64,000 nt of DNA, taken from NCBI GenBank assembly GCA_036365455.1, contig JAWQUS010000025.1:23782001-23846000 (forward strand), given 5' to 3'. The DNA comes from Macrosoma leucophasiata (taxonomy: Eukaryota; Arthropoda; Insecta; Lepidoptera; Hedylidae). How positions within the stretch are numbered: position 1 is the stretch's first letter; each line of letters opens with the position of its first letter. Below, in pieces: positions 10,825-20,815 of the stretch. The notes beneath the pieces were generated by a model. It was not told where the DNA came from. It worked only from the letters and a program-made list of their open reading frames with translations, and did no database searches. Made by a program: the position numbers and the translations under genes.

Positions 10825-11118
10825 TTTTTGTTTTTTTTTTATGTAATTGAAGTGACAAACAAGCATGCAGTTCACATTGATGTTAAGTGATGACTACAGC
10901 CTATAGACACCCACACAAAGACCAAGGTCGAAATGCAAATGCATTACCACTCCTGAGGCCTAAGGTGTTATGTCTCTGTGCCGGAAATTACAGGGCCGTA
11001 CATTACCACCTGACCGGAACACGATAGTGCTGAACACTACCATTTAGCGGCAAGTAAATCAGGTAATGCGGTGGTGCCTACGCCCGCGAGTTCCGTCACT
11101 GGAGCTCTACCACCAGTG
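10825..11118 (-). repeat. Family A retroposon, full length
   Basis: A T-run (the A-tail in reverse) at 10827-10841 leads into ATGTAATTGAAGTGACAAAC, and the copy ends at CACCAGTGATA. It is one of the best-preserved copies and abuts a second, older partial copy. Confidence 0.88.
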
Positions 11119-11205
11119 ATATGTTATGTCTCTGTAATAGTTATAACGCCTATACATTACCATATCGGCACCCGGTAGTGCTGAACACTACCATGTGGCG
11201 GCAGA
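11119..11205 (-). repeat. Family A fragment abutting the previous copy
   Basis: Begins at GTTATGTCTCTGTAATAGTT and ends near GGCGGCAGATA. Probably the remainder of an older copy into which 10825-11118 inserted. Confidence 0.55.
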
Positions 11206-11306
11206 TAAAATCTGTTGAAATTAGAAAAGGATGTGAAATGTTACAATAACTGTAACTTATTATACTATCTATTTAGTCTGGCTTGCACGAAGATATTTGC
11301 TAGTTT

Positions 11307-11590
11307 TTTTTATGTTATGGAAGTGGCAAACAATAATGCAGTTCACACAGATGTTAAGTGACGACTGCAGCCTATCGACACTTACACAAAGACCAAGGTC
11401 AAAATGCAGATGCGTTACCACTCCTGAGGCCTGAGGTGTTATGCCTCTGTGCCGGGAATTACAGGGCCGTACATTACCACCTGACCGGAACACGATAGTG
11501 CTAAACAGTACCATTTGGCGGCAAGTACGTTAGGTAATGCGGTGGTGCATACGCCCGCGAGCTCCATCACTGGAGCTCTATCACCAGTAG
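11307..11590 (-). repeat. Family A retroposon, full length
   Basis: Complete from a short T-run and ATGTTATGGAAGTGGCAAAC to CACCAGTAGTC, with all conserved blocks. Confidence 0.87.
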
Positions 11591-11703
11591 TCACATTACC
11601 ATATGACCGGAACGCAATAGTGCTGAACACTACCATTTAGCGGCACATAAATCTGATGCCTACGCCCTCGAGCTCCTGAATTGAAACTCTACCACCAGTA
11701 AAA
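11591..11703 (-). repeat. Family A fragment, tandem with the previous copy
   Basis: Holds the 5' half only (ATGACCGGAACGCAATAGTG to CACCAGTAAAA). As at 11.1 kb, a younger copy sits directly in front of an older partial copy. Confidence 0.65.
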
Positions 11704-12082
11704 GATCTAAAAGACACAAAACGAGAGGTCAAATGTAGATGCGTTGCCACCCCTTAGTTCTACCTCAGGGAAAGCTATTGCATTAAAACTCATAGTTTTA
11801 AGTATGGTTTTATACCGGATGACCTAAATACAACAACAATGAGTTAGTAACAAATTAAATTTAGCAACTAAATTATTACAATTTTCACCTGTTTTCATAG
11901 AAACCATTGTCATTGGAATACTAACGAGTCCTGATTGTTTCATCACGTTGTTTAGGTAAAACAAATTTACTATTTTGTTTTCACCAGACTATTCATTTGA
12001 ATTGACATTATCTATACAAATAAATGAATCGCTAAGTGTGTTGCTAAGCGAAAAACTCGCAGTTATGTGTGGAAGCTCTAAA
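11704..12082. other. No gene; short family A echo at 11720-11760
   Basis: GAGGTCAAATGTAGATGCGT and TTGCCACCCC echo family A; the remainder is AT-rich unassigned sequence. Confidence 0.4.
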
Positions 12083-12178
12083 AGTCTCTGACTTCTGGTG
12101 TTTGTGTAGATGTCTGTAAGCTGCAGTCATCACTTAAAATGCATGTGAACTACATACTTGCTTGCCACTTTGATTAAA
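12083..12178 (+). repeat. Family A 3' fragment
   Basis: CTGCAGTCATCACTTAAAAT and CATACTTGCTTGCCACTT lead to a poor A-rich tail. 5'-truncated. Confidence 0.6.
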
Positions 12179-12186
12179 TAAACAAA

Positions 12187-12440
12187 CTATCTATAATTGT
12201 TTTATATTATTTCGCATTAACACATGCTTGTGAAATATATTTTATTTATATATTATATTGCCTAACTAGCATAGTTGGTAATAGATGGCGCTGCTGCTAC
12301 CATAAAGCAATGCAATAGATGTGAAGGAAAGATTTGACAAATCGGGCAGGACTTCAGTAGCTCAATTGGAAGAGCGGCTGGACTAGATTCCCAGTAGGCC
12401 GCGAGTTCGAGTTTCCCCTGAAGTCAAATTTTTCTTTAAA
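12187..12440 (+). repeat. tRNA-like repeat E (tRNA-like unit at 12350-12425)
   Basis: The 76-nt unit has a perfect 7-bp acceptor stem (GACTTCA with TGAAGTC), a D arm GCTC/GAGC with A-box TAGCTCAATTGG and a B-box-like GAGTTCGAGTTTC. The anticodon arm is imperfect (CTGG/CCAG around an enlarged loop), so I assign no anticodon. It is embedded in the repeat blocks ATTTCGCATTAACACATGCT, GTTGGTAATAGATGGCGCTG and GAAGTCAAATTTTTCTTT. Other copies: 36.5, 41.3 and 59.5 kb. It may be a SINE or a repeat carrying a tRNA pseudogene. Confidence 0.75.
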
Positions 12441-12839
12441 AATAAAATAAACTATCTATAAATTAATTATATTTATCCACTAAAACAATTACCATCAGTA
12501 GCAACGTGAGTCCTGATTGTCTAGTAACATTGTTATTAACAAACCGTCTATTTTAATTGCACTCGCGTAATTGCGCGGTATAATTAATTCAACTGCGGCT
12601 TCGGGTTGTTCGGTTGCTCCCAATTATAAATTAATGGATATATCTATTAGGTTATGAACCCTCAATACTAATTCATATTCGGTATCGCTAATAAGTTAGG
12701 TTAGGTATGCTTATTTAATGTGGAATGCTTTGTCTAGATCAAAGACTGAAAATGTCAATCAGAAATTGGTACTATGGTTAATACCTGCCTATATCGTAGG
12801 TACTTCAATTAATTTTAATTATTTGAAATTCTACTCTGC
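12441..12839. other. No recognised feature
   Basis: AT-rich spacer with no repeat matches noted. Confidence 0.4.
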
Positions 12840-13353
12840 CTCGGTTGAGTAGCGTTCGGAAAGCTACGGTACATCTTCTCGTCCGACTTACCGCAGTATC
12901 TCAAGAAAAAGGTCTTTGATCAGTGTGTGTTGCCAGTGATGACTTATGGGACAGAAACGTGGTCGCTCACTATGGGCCTCATAAGAAGGCTCAAGGTCAC
13001 TCAGAGAGCAATAGAGAGAGCTATGCTTGCTCTGCGAGATCGAATCAGAAATGAGGTGATCCGCGTGAGTACCAAAGTCACCGACATAGCTCACCAAATA
13101 GCGATACTCAAGTGGCAGTGGGTAGGGCACATAGCTCGAAGAACTGACGGCCGTTGGGGCAGAGCAGTTCTCGAGTGGCGATGGCGTACCGGAAAACGAA
13201 GCGTAGGCAGGCCTCCCACAAGATGGACCGACGACCTGGTGAAGATCGCGGGCAATCGCTGGATGAGGGCGGCCCAGGACCGTTCGTTGTGGCATTCTTT
13301 GGGGAAGGCCTTAGTTCAACGGTGGACGTCTTTTGGCTGAAATGATGATGATG
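12840..13353 (+). pseudogene. RTE-clade LINE 3' fragment with TGATGA tail
   Basis: Starts mid-gene at GTAGCGTTCGGAAAGCTACG; the frame at 12927-13340 encodes LPVMTYGTETWSLTMGLIRR, RAMLALRDRIRNEVIRVS, KWQWVGHIARRTDGRWGRA and WHSLGKALVQRWTSFG. The tail is GGCTGAAATGATGATGATGA. The last 137 codons are open, but the upstream junction (12890) needs a frame change and the RT core is absent. Same subfamily as the 4.6 kb copy. Confidence 0.88.
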
Positions 13354-13382
13354 ATGATTTGAAACTCGTAATTAATAGATAT

Positions 13383-13690
13383 AGTGGGTGGCAGAAACGT
13401 GAGAACTCCACCGCTTACTAAAAGTGGTGGAGGATTCTTCTGTCAGATTCTCGTAGAGTTTCAGTGTAGGGAGTTAAGGGCGTAAGCACCACCGCATTAC
13501 CTAATATATCTGCTGCCAAATGGTAATATTCAACACTGCCGTGTACCAGTTAGATGTTAAATACGGCACCATAGTAACACACAGAGACAAAACAACTAAG
13601 GTTTCGGGGTGGCAACGCATCTGCATTATGACCTCTGGTCTTTGTGTGGGCGTCTTTTGGCTTCTTTCATCACTTAACCTCAATCTGAAA
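13383..13690 (+). repeat. Family A, old rearranged copy
   Basis: Recognisable from GCACCACCGCATTACCTAAT to TCATCACTTAACCTCAATCT. The 5' 70 bases are scrambled and contain an extra CCACCGCTTACTAAAAGTGG inverted repeat. No clear A-tail. Confidence 0.6.
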
Positions 13691-14231
13691 TAAATATATG
13701 TTTTCCGCCTTCATTACTAAAAAATTAAGAACAGAACATTACCTGCCTTGAAACAAATCTGAAGTCAAAAGGAAAATAAAATATGAAAGAGTCAAAACTA
13801 ACCTACGTAAACCAGCTCAAGCGTAACATAGTTGCGGAACTCGCAACTTGCCATAAACTCAAATCGTTCTCGAGTTACCCTCTCGTTATAACTTTCCAGT
13901 TAAAGTAATTATTATATTACGTGTGCCCCTCTGTAAACCGATTTGTTGACTTCGAGTTTCAACATGTGCAAGTTTGATTCTATAATGGGAACGTTAAATT
14001 GTATTGGATAAATGTTAAGTTGCTAAATATAGTTCGATTATAATTATAGTTTGGTTGGAATTCTGTAGAAATATATTATGTTAAAATATGTTGTGGTTAT
14101 TACAAAAGCTATTTTAAGGCGGAGCCACCACTGTTTTTCTAATACTAGGTGTTGCCAGCGACTTAGTCCGTGTGTACTTATCATCGTTACAAATTGTGGC
14201 CTATATGTAATTCCAATGTATAATCTATATT
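13691..14231. other. No recognised feature
   Basis: AT-rich spacer; no reading frame or internal repeat match. Confidence 0.4.
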
Positions 14232-14243
14232 ACTGTTATGTTA

Positions 14244-14526
14244 CGTAACTTCACGCCTGTAATCCCCGAAGGGGTAGGCAGAGGTAAATGCATGCATTCA
14301 ATCATACATGCAAACACCCTCGACTCGCCGGTTACGTTTTGGCCCATGTAACAGGTGGCGAACCTGTTGCCATCTTCGGGCACATTACCATACTCCGGGG
14401 TACTGGGAAACTTCCAGAAAATGGAAAAATCCCAATAGAAGCAGAGATAAAGGATTTTTAACCGTTATCTCTGATAGACCCGACCCGGGAATCAAACCCA
14501 GGACCTCCTGCGTAATAGTAGTGGCC
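14244..14526 (-). repeat. SINE B, slightly 5'-truncated, with 12-bp target-site duplication
   Basis: Flanked by ACTGTTATGTTA at 14232-14243 and 14527-14538. The tRNA-like head lacks its first ~25 bases, so insertion ended within the A-box region. The same 11-base target string recurs at 14689, after the neighbouring LINE F fragment. Confidence 0.88.
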
Positions 14527-14538
14527 ACTGTTATGTTA

Positions 14539-14688
14539 GAACAATATAATTAAATAATAATATAATTGAATAATATAATATTATTCTTTAAGGTAGACGA
14601 GGCACGAGAGGTTTGTCAGGACCGGGATACCTGGCGCTCTACACTCTCTGCCTACCCCGTTAGGGACCTGGCGTGAAAATACATACAT
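14539..14688 (+). mobile_element. LINE F 3' fragment
   Basis: An AT-rich lead precedes AGACGAGGCACGAGAGGTTT, GGCGCTCTACACTCTCTGCC and TACCCCGTTAGGGACCTGGC, then GTGAAAATACATACATAC. It encodes a short C-terminus (WRSTLSAYPVRDLA) and ends in the CATA-repeat tail. Flanked by ACTGTTATGTT at 14527 and 14689. Confidence 0.7.
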
Positions 14689-14778
14689 ACTGTTATGTTT
14701 GATCCAAATTTGTAGTTTTTTCGTGAAAGAGTAACATATTAGTATGGTAGATACTTACAAATTATCACATTTATTTAT

Positions 14779-14935
14779 TACTAGCTGTTGCCCGCGGCTT
14801 CGCCCGCGTGGGTGTCGTTTTATAAATAACTAAGTAGCCTATGTTTTGTACCAAATTTCATTAAAATCGGTTCAGTCGTTTGGACGTGAATTAGTTTCGC
14901 ATTTATAGTATTAAGTAGGGATAGTAGGATATTTG
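14779..14935 (-). repeat. Short GC-ended insect repeat (Helitron-like type)
   Basis: Starts ACTAGCTGTTGCCCGCGGCT then TCGCCCGCG, followed by ATTAAAATCGGTTCAGTCGT. Common end type in insect genomes; related ends at 38.4, 43.3 and 60.8 kb. Confidence 0.5.
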
Positions 14936-14971
14936 TTGCATGGCATTCAGCGCTGTCGTGTTCCGATAAAT

Positions 14972-15066
14972 GTAGTCAAGTCCCATACGGGGTAAGGAGA
15001 GAGTATGGGGTGCCAGATATCCTGGTCCTGATATACCTCCCGTGCTTCATCTACATTCATAATTTA
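14972..15066 (-). mobile_element. LINE F 3' fragment, diverged
   Basis: The reverse strand reads GAAGCACGGGAGGTATATCA and CTGGCACCCCATACTCTCTC then CTTACCCCGTATGGGAC. The tail is lost. Older than the copy at 14.6 kb. Confidence 0.55.
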
Positions 15067-15257
15067 TCCTCCTTATCAGTACCCTCTTTGTTCAATATGT
15101 ATTAATTTATGTGACACGTCCGTGTTTGGGTAAATGTCCTTATAATAAATAATAATTTGCATACCTTCTATGTGTACAATAATTCAAATCAGTCAGGCCA
15201 GTACTTTAAGAACAAATTGGCTGTGACAGGTAAACACAGATTCTGCGTGATATTTTT

Positions 15258-15516
15258 GTTTATTTCATGAGGTGGCAAACAATTCTACAGTTCACATTGA
15301 TGGTAAGTAATACTGTAACCTATATACATCTACATGAAACCAGAGATTTCAGTGTAGATGCGTTACCACTCCTGAGGCCTGAGGTGCCTATGTGCCGCCT
15401 ATGTGCCGGAAATTACAGGGCCGTACATTACTACCTGACCGGAGCACAATAGTGCTGAACATTATTGGTAGGGTCTACGCCCGCGAACTCCGTCATTGAA
15501 GCTCTAGCACCAGCAA
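15258..15516 (-). repeat. Family A, near full length, with a small deletion
   Basis: All blocks present, but TAGCGGCAAGTATATTAGGT is deleted near 15460, and a GTGCCTATGTGCCGCC stutter duplicates GTGCC near 15390. Confidence 0.78.
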
Positions 15517-15571
15517 AACGTAAGGATTCTTTATTTTAAGACACGCAACCATATATTTATAAATAAACAAG

Positions 15572-15602
15572 TGTTACAGTACAGTTTAACTGTACTGTAA
15601 CA
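15572..15602. repeat. Perfect palindrome, 15-bp arms
   Basis: TGTTACAGTACAGTT, one spacer T, then AACTGTACTGTAACA. It lies immediately past the 3' end of the LINE at 15.6-17.6 kb. Confidence 0.85.
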
Positions 15603-17577
15603 TTAACATAATAATATTAAAATAATATATGCTTTATTGTAAACCAGTTGACAGGAAAATACACAGAAAATATAAAATATAGAATAGGTACAGTAGGTGG
15701 CCTTATCGCTCAGGCAGCGATTTCTTCCAGGCAACCTGGTAAAAGGATACAAGACGAAGAAGCAGATAGGGTGTACGAAATAAATGTAGTACTTAGCTGT
15801 GTAGTACACTAATTTTTATTAGTGTACTACAAAAAAAATCACAAAAAAAAAAAATAATAAAATAAAAGGAAATATCGAGACAGCGAACAAAGGTAAGTAT
15901 ACTGAAGAGGCACCAAGTGGATGAATATTGCAAAAATCAAGAGGGAGAGAAAGATGTGCCTAAAAGTTACAAACTAAGGTAATAATATTTTACTTGATTT
16001 TTGAAGGAAGGTTTGAATCTTACGTGTGGAAACTGGCAAGCTGTTTAAAAGGCGCACAGCTTCAACAGAAAAAGATTTGTGGTAGAAATGAGAAGAATGT
16101 GAAGGGGTACTTAGGGACAAATTATGAGAAGAGCGGAGTGAAAGAAAGTGATATTGATATATAAAATTAAAGCGATCTTTGAGATATTGAGGAGATGCAG
16201 GGTTAAATAGCACATTAAACAGGAGAGAAAGAATGTGTGTATTCCGGCGAAGATTAACTGGGAGCCACTTGAGTTTTTTACGAAATTCGGAGATGTGGTC
16301 ATACTTACGCAAACCAAATATGAACCTTATAAAAACATTTTGGAGACGCTCAAGTTCGTTAAGTTGCTCCTGGGTCACGTCAAGGTGACATATGTCGGCA
16401 TAATCGAGTATCGAAAAAAGAAGAGCATGGGCTAACGCAATTTTCGTAGGAATGGGTAACAAGTTCCGCAACCGCCTCAGAGAGCCGATTGATGCAAATA
16501 CTTTCCTGCTTACTTCGCAAATTTGAGATGCCCAAGAAAAGGTACCGTCCATTATAACACCTAAATTTTTTACCTTTTCACTGATAAGTATTTCGATTCC
16601 ATCAAAAATAACACGTGGTACGTTGTCCCAGTCTACTTTATTTAGCAGACGTCTACTTTCTATAACAATAAGTTGAGTCTTTTCAGGATTGATCTTTAGT
16701 CCATTGGCTCTGCTCCAACTAGAGATGTAAGCTAGGTCATCGTTGATAGTAGAAATAGCATTAGGAAGATCATTCAAGCGAGCCTGAGTGTAAATTTGGA
16801 AGTCGTCTGCATAGAGATGGTAGAGAGAAGTAAGAGGAAGACTAATAGAGTTAATGAAGATTGAAAATAAGAGAGGAGACAATACACCATCTTGAGGTCC
16901 ACCGGTCTCAACATCGAACCAGGTTGAAAAATCTTCCTTAATTTGCACCCGATTCCGGCGCCCAAACAAATATATATGAAACCAGTTTATTGCCGTTGGA
17001 GATATGTTAAGTGAACGTAAAGTGGCAAGTAGTATATCAAAGTCAACAGTGTTAAAACCATTACTGAAGCCCAGTAATGATAACACTGTGAGCTGTTGCT
17101 TATCCATACCGAGTCGAATGTCGTCAGTAATTTTGACTAAAGCAGTAGTCGTACTATGACCTGGACGAAACCCGGATTGGAGAGGATTCAGTAGTTCATG
17201 TTTGGATAGGAAGGTATTGAGTTGTTGATGAATTAGACGCTCAAAAACTTTTGATAAAAAAGGCAGAATGGATATAGGACGATAGTTAGATAAGGTACTT
17301 GGGTTCGATTTTTTAGGTAAAGGGATAATATTAGCGTCTTTCCAAACAGAGGGAAAAGTGCCAGAGGATAGGGAATAGTTAAAAACGGACGTGAATATTG
17401 GAGTTAGGATATCAAGTAAAGGAATTATCATATTACGACTAATGCTGTCTCCGCCAACAGCATTCGAATCGATAGCCATGACATTCTTCTTAACATCACA
17501 ATCCGAAATTTCACTGTAGACGAATTCACGATTCACGCTAGGTGTGGGGAGAGCAGAAAGACGAGACAGGGTGTGGT
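15603..17577 (-). pseudogene. CR1/Jockey-type LINE, 5'-truncated, RT catalytic residue lost
   Basis: The frame 15974-17536 (520 codons from an internal Met) covers the RT and C-terminal part of ORF2: NYRPISILPFLSKVFERLIH (res. ~84-103), QSGFRPGHSTTTALVKITDD, motif C HLYADDFQIYT (YADD at 242-245), and the tail WLPVNLRRNTHILSLLFNVL. Motif A reads LLGFSNGFNTVD where the related 25.4 kb element has LIDFSNAFNTVD, so the catalytic Asp is Gly at ~156 (a GAC-to-GGC change). GVPQGG has become GGPQDG. Endonuclease and ORF1 are absent. The 3' UTR (15603-15973) contains the CR1-type hairpin (15696-15732) and a 14-bp-arm palindrome at 15800-15831. Confidence 0.9.
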
Positions 17578-17584
17578 AACAACA

Positions 17585-17910
17585 TACTCAGTAGCGTAGT
17601 GGTAGTAGGCCACTACTACTACACTGGGGGTCCTGGGTTCCATGCCCGGGTCGGGGACTATCAGAGATAACGGTTTAAAATCCTTTATCTCTGCTCCTAT
17701 TGGGATTTTTCATTCATTTCATTCATTCCATTTTCTGGAAGTTTCCCAGTACTCCGGAGTTTGGTAATGTGCCCGGAGATGGCAACAGGTTCGCCACCTG
17801 TTACATGGGCCAAAACGTAACCGGTGAGTCGTGTGTGTTTGCGTGTATGATTGAATGCATGCATTTACCTCTGCCTACCCCTCGGATTACAGGCGTAAAG
17901 TTACGTTACG
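17585..17910 (+). repeat. SINE B, near full length
   Basis: A tRNA-like head (ACTCAGTAGCGTAGTGGTAG) then the standard body with a small stutter (TTCATTCATTTCATTCATTC) at 17709-17730 and a shortened hairpin tail (TACCCCTCGGATTACAGGCG). It abuts the truncated 5' end of the LINE. Confidence 0.85.
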
Positions 17911-18375
17911 TCATGTTACAATATTTTCCAAGGAGCCTTGAAGCATTAAGCTTTCCTTTTCCATTTCGTCGATAAGCTTCGAACAATTGAAGTGTAAGAA
18001 CCTCAAAGGTCTTGTCATAAAAATAAATAGCTGATTCCAAGATGTTAACTTTGATCTTCAAACTTGGAATAAATTAGGACGCTTGCCTTTAGGCTACGAT
18101 GATATCCAAGATAAGACGCCCAAATTTAATAGGACCCCAAAATGTTCTTGAAAGAGAACTAAAGTCGACCTTTTGGAAGTGGTGGTACGTTGAACATGAT
18201 ATTATAAAATATCTTCAAAGTATTTATACATATATTGCTGCTTCAATATAACAAACAGAAACGAAATACATTTTCATTCACTTGCCAAAGCTTTGAACAT
18301 TTTACCTAATATTCTAATAAAGATTTCTAAATTCGCAGTTCGCAGAATCGCAGTTCACAGAATCGCAGTTCTATT
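17911..18375. other. No recognised feature
   Basis: AT-rich spacer with a short local duplication (GCAGTTCGCAGAATCGCAGT) near 18335-18370. Confidence 0.4.
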
Positions 18376-18870
18376 CCCTTGAGCCATAGAGCTACACGGG
18401 CCACCGGTCGCGGCGGTTTGGAGGGGAGTAGCCATATTTTGAGCAGGCTTTCGTATAGTATTAGGTAATCCTATGCCTGCTGCCGTCATGTGTAAATGTG
18501 TGTGTGTTTTTTTTTATGTATTTTGTTGAATAAAAATTTGTGAAATAAAATAAGAGCACCACACGCATCTTTCAAGCTTCCCGCCCAAACTAGAGGTCAT
18601 TAATTTTTACCATTGCAGTATTTAACCTTGGTTTTTTTTATGAAGCAAGGGACCTTACACAAGCATCCATGCGTGCGATTTTTCATGCTGCTAATTTTGA
18701 ACCGTCTCTAGCTATTTCGAGGTTTAGCCGTTATCCGCTTAAGGCATAGAGCAACACGGGCCACCGGCCGACCGAAGGGGAGTAGCCATAGCGTTTATTA
18801 CCGATGGAAAATAGTCTGTATTTTTTTTGCGGAGGGAAATTTGTATGACACATACACAACAAAAATTGTC
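18376..18870. repeat. Pair of related segments sharing a GGGCCACCGG motif
   Basis: ACACGGGCCACCGG followed by GGGGAGTAGCCATA occurs at 18390-18437 and again at 18750-18792, same orientation, both after CATAGAGC. The class is unknown; the intervening DNA is AT-rich. Confidence 0.5.
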
Positions 18871-19162
18871 ATAGAGGTTTAGTTTAAGTTCTCCTTATGC
18901 ATGCACGATTCTGAAAACCCTTCATTTGACAGCAAGCATTCAACTTGTTTGGTTCAAAAAGTTCAGATTTGTGCTTCCTTTCCTTGCGGGTTGCAAGGGA
19001 TCTAAGATCACATTTCATAATGACCCTCTTCTAGACAATTTTCTTTATTTTACTCTCAAGCATCAAATGGTTTAAAATTTGTATTCGATATAAAACAGGC
19101 TTGGGACTATTGCAGGAATACCCGTATTGCTACTACACACTTTGTGGAAAAACATTGTGCTC
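18871..19162. other. No recognised feature
   Basis: AT-rich, no frames or repeats recognised. Confidence 0.4.
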
Positions 19163-19367
19163 TTGACGACCCGGTTAGTCCAGCGGTGTGAGATGACCGT
19201 TTGATTGGAAGGGTAGCGGGTTCGATCCCCGCACCGGGACAAATATTTGTAAGGCCTACAGATATTTGTTTCGGGTCTGGGTGTTTGTGTATGTGTTGTA
19301 TGTGTACAATGGCACCCACGACACAGGCTTATACCTAGTGTGGGGCTGTGAGTGTAAGCGTATTTTA
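19163..19367 (+). repeat. SINE C, full length
   Basis: The tRNA-like head has CCCGGTTAGTCCAGCGGTGT (A box), GCGGGTTCGATCCCCGCACC (B box with T stem) and a pairing CCCGGT/ACCGGG acceptor. Body AATATTTGTAAGGCCTACAG and TTTCGGGTCTGGGTGTTTGT. Tail GTGTGGGGCTGTGAGTGTAA then ATTTTATTATTATT. Probably transcribed by RNA polymerase III from the internal promoter when active. Confidence 0.88.
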
Positions 19368-19850
19368 TTATTATTTGATTATGCTTGTTAAGACATATAA
19401 AATATAGTCAAAGTTAAATAGAACCCAACCAAGAAATTATGAATTTAGATTAAACAGTTTAGCAAAAGTCTCCCTTAAGCCGCCTGAGTTTTATATCTTC
19501 GCAAAACTTTTGCAACAAGCGTCCGGTTTTGGGGCCTATTTACATATTTCAGGTAAGGTACAAGACCTTCGATCGAGATATAGATCGTTGATATATTTGT
19601 TGTTGTTTCCCCGAGGCATCTAGGCTTTGTATTGAATGTATACAATATAATAATTTCTTGGAAATTAGTTTGTTTGCGATAGTTGTATTTTGTTATGGTT
19701 GAAATCGAATATATGGAGCATGTTTAAATAATTTGTGAAAACATTAAACTGTTCTCAATGGATAAGTTTATGTATTTTAAAATAATAATTGAGAATACAT
19801 TTTTTCGTGTCATGTTTACTCGTTGTTTCATTATTGAAAAGGTTGATGCA
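19368..19850. other. No recognised feature
   Basis: AT-rich spacer without coding or repeat signals. Confidence 0.4.
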
Positions 19851-19903
19851 AAAGAGAGAATAAAACTTGGATCATTGAGTGATCCAGGTTTTATTCTCTC
19901 TTT
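19851..19903. other. Near-perfect 24-bp hairpin
   Basis: Left arm AAAGAGAGAATAAAACTTGG then ATCA (19851-19874), loop TTGAG, right arm TGATCCAGGTTTTATTCTCT then CTTT (19880-19903). The single mismatch would be a G-U wobble in one of the two transcripts. Weak pairing can extend outwards (GAT with ATC). It is not part of any repeat identified here. Confidence 0.8.
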
Positions 19904-20054
19904 CGGATCGGGCAATAACCGCTATTGATTTACATATCCCAATTAGAAAATATTGATATCTTATGGATTGAACTTGATATTTAATGTCACAGTAGTAGTT
20001 TTAAAACCACTAAAATATTGCAGCCATGTAAGTTACTTGGTTTAGAACACGTTA

Positions 20055-20175
20055 ATTTTACGTAACTTCTATCCGCATTCCCCAAGGTATGCGAGGTAAA
20101 TTTATACATCCATACATGCATGCAAATAGCCAATACCTACGATTCGCCGGTTACCTTTTGTCCTATAATGCGTGC
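20055..20175 (-). repeat. SINE B 3' fragment, diverged
   Basis: Keeps CATACATGCATGCAAATAGC and ACGATTCGCCGGTTACCTTT from the SINE B 3' half. The CCCCTTCGGGG hairpin is degraded to CCCCAAGG. Confidence 0.65.
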
Positions 20176-20204
20176 GTAATGGCGTGTCTATTGTTATCTC
20201 TTAT

Positions 20205-20815
20205 ACCAGAGTACCAGGGAGATATACATTTAAAGAAGTTGTGAGTGAACCACACAAGGGACGTGCATCACCAGAAAGCTCTGTATACCTCTACACTCCT
20301 CTTCCTTTATTTCCAATTCTTTCACAGTTACGGCAGTGCGATTGTGGAATACCTTGCCGTTAAAAATTCGTCAAGCTCAGACTCTAGAGTCTTTCAAAAA
20401 ACAGCTCAATGAGTACTACCTAGCTAAAAATTAGTATTGCTCTTAATTACCTATAATATTGCTGTATTATTATGTATATATCTATCCAATGTTGTTTATC
20501 TATATATGTTTTATACTTTGTATTTTATTAATTTAATTACTGTACGTATTATTTATTTAACCTGTACACCCCTACCGTCTTAACCAAATCAAAAGTCTCC
20601 TTCCACCTACAGGTAGTCTGAAAGAGATCGCTTTAAGCGATAAGACCGCCTGGTTGTATTGCCTATTTGCAATGCATCTAATTTTATTTTTGTAAAAATT
20701 ATTGGTGTACAATAAAGAATATTCTATTCTATTCTATTCTATTCTATACTCCGCAATTTACAATCCGATGCGTTAGTGCAATATTTGGAGCAGTATTTAC
20801 ATAATAATATTGTTT
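20205..20815 (+). repeat. Unknown repeat O, copy 1, split by a LINE insertion
   Basis: Parts 20205-20288 (AGTACCAGGGAGATATACAT to CAGAAAGCTCTGTATAC) and 20745-20815 (TATACTCCGCAATTTACAAT) together match the uninterrupted copies at 21272-21400 and 22372-22495. No coding capacity. Confidence 0.75.
20289..20744 (+). pseudogene. CR1-type LINE 3' end, 456 bp, inserted in repeat O
   Basis: The frame to the stop at 20432-20434 encodes the ORF2 C-terminus SFTVTAVRLWNTLPLKIR then QAQTLESFKKQLNEYYLAKN, closely like the C-terminus of the 25.4 kb LINE (SFAISAIKLWNMLPLDIR). The 3' UTR has the hairpin AGATCGCTTTAAGCGATAAG at 20622-20644 and a pentamer tail (ATTCT)n at 20721-20744. Flanked by TATAC at 20284-20288 and 20745-20749. 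Severely 5'-truncated. Confidence 0.88.

Noticed and set aside
12350..12425. Functional tRNA gene
   Set aside because: Acceptor, D and T arms look good, but the anticodon arm does not form a normal 5-bp stem with 7-nt loop, and the unit is repeated within a larger dispersed repeat.
19163..19240. Functional tRNA gene at the SINE C head
   Set aside because: It has a B box and acceptor pairing but is followed by the same 130-bp body in three copies, so it is a SINE head.
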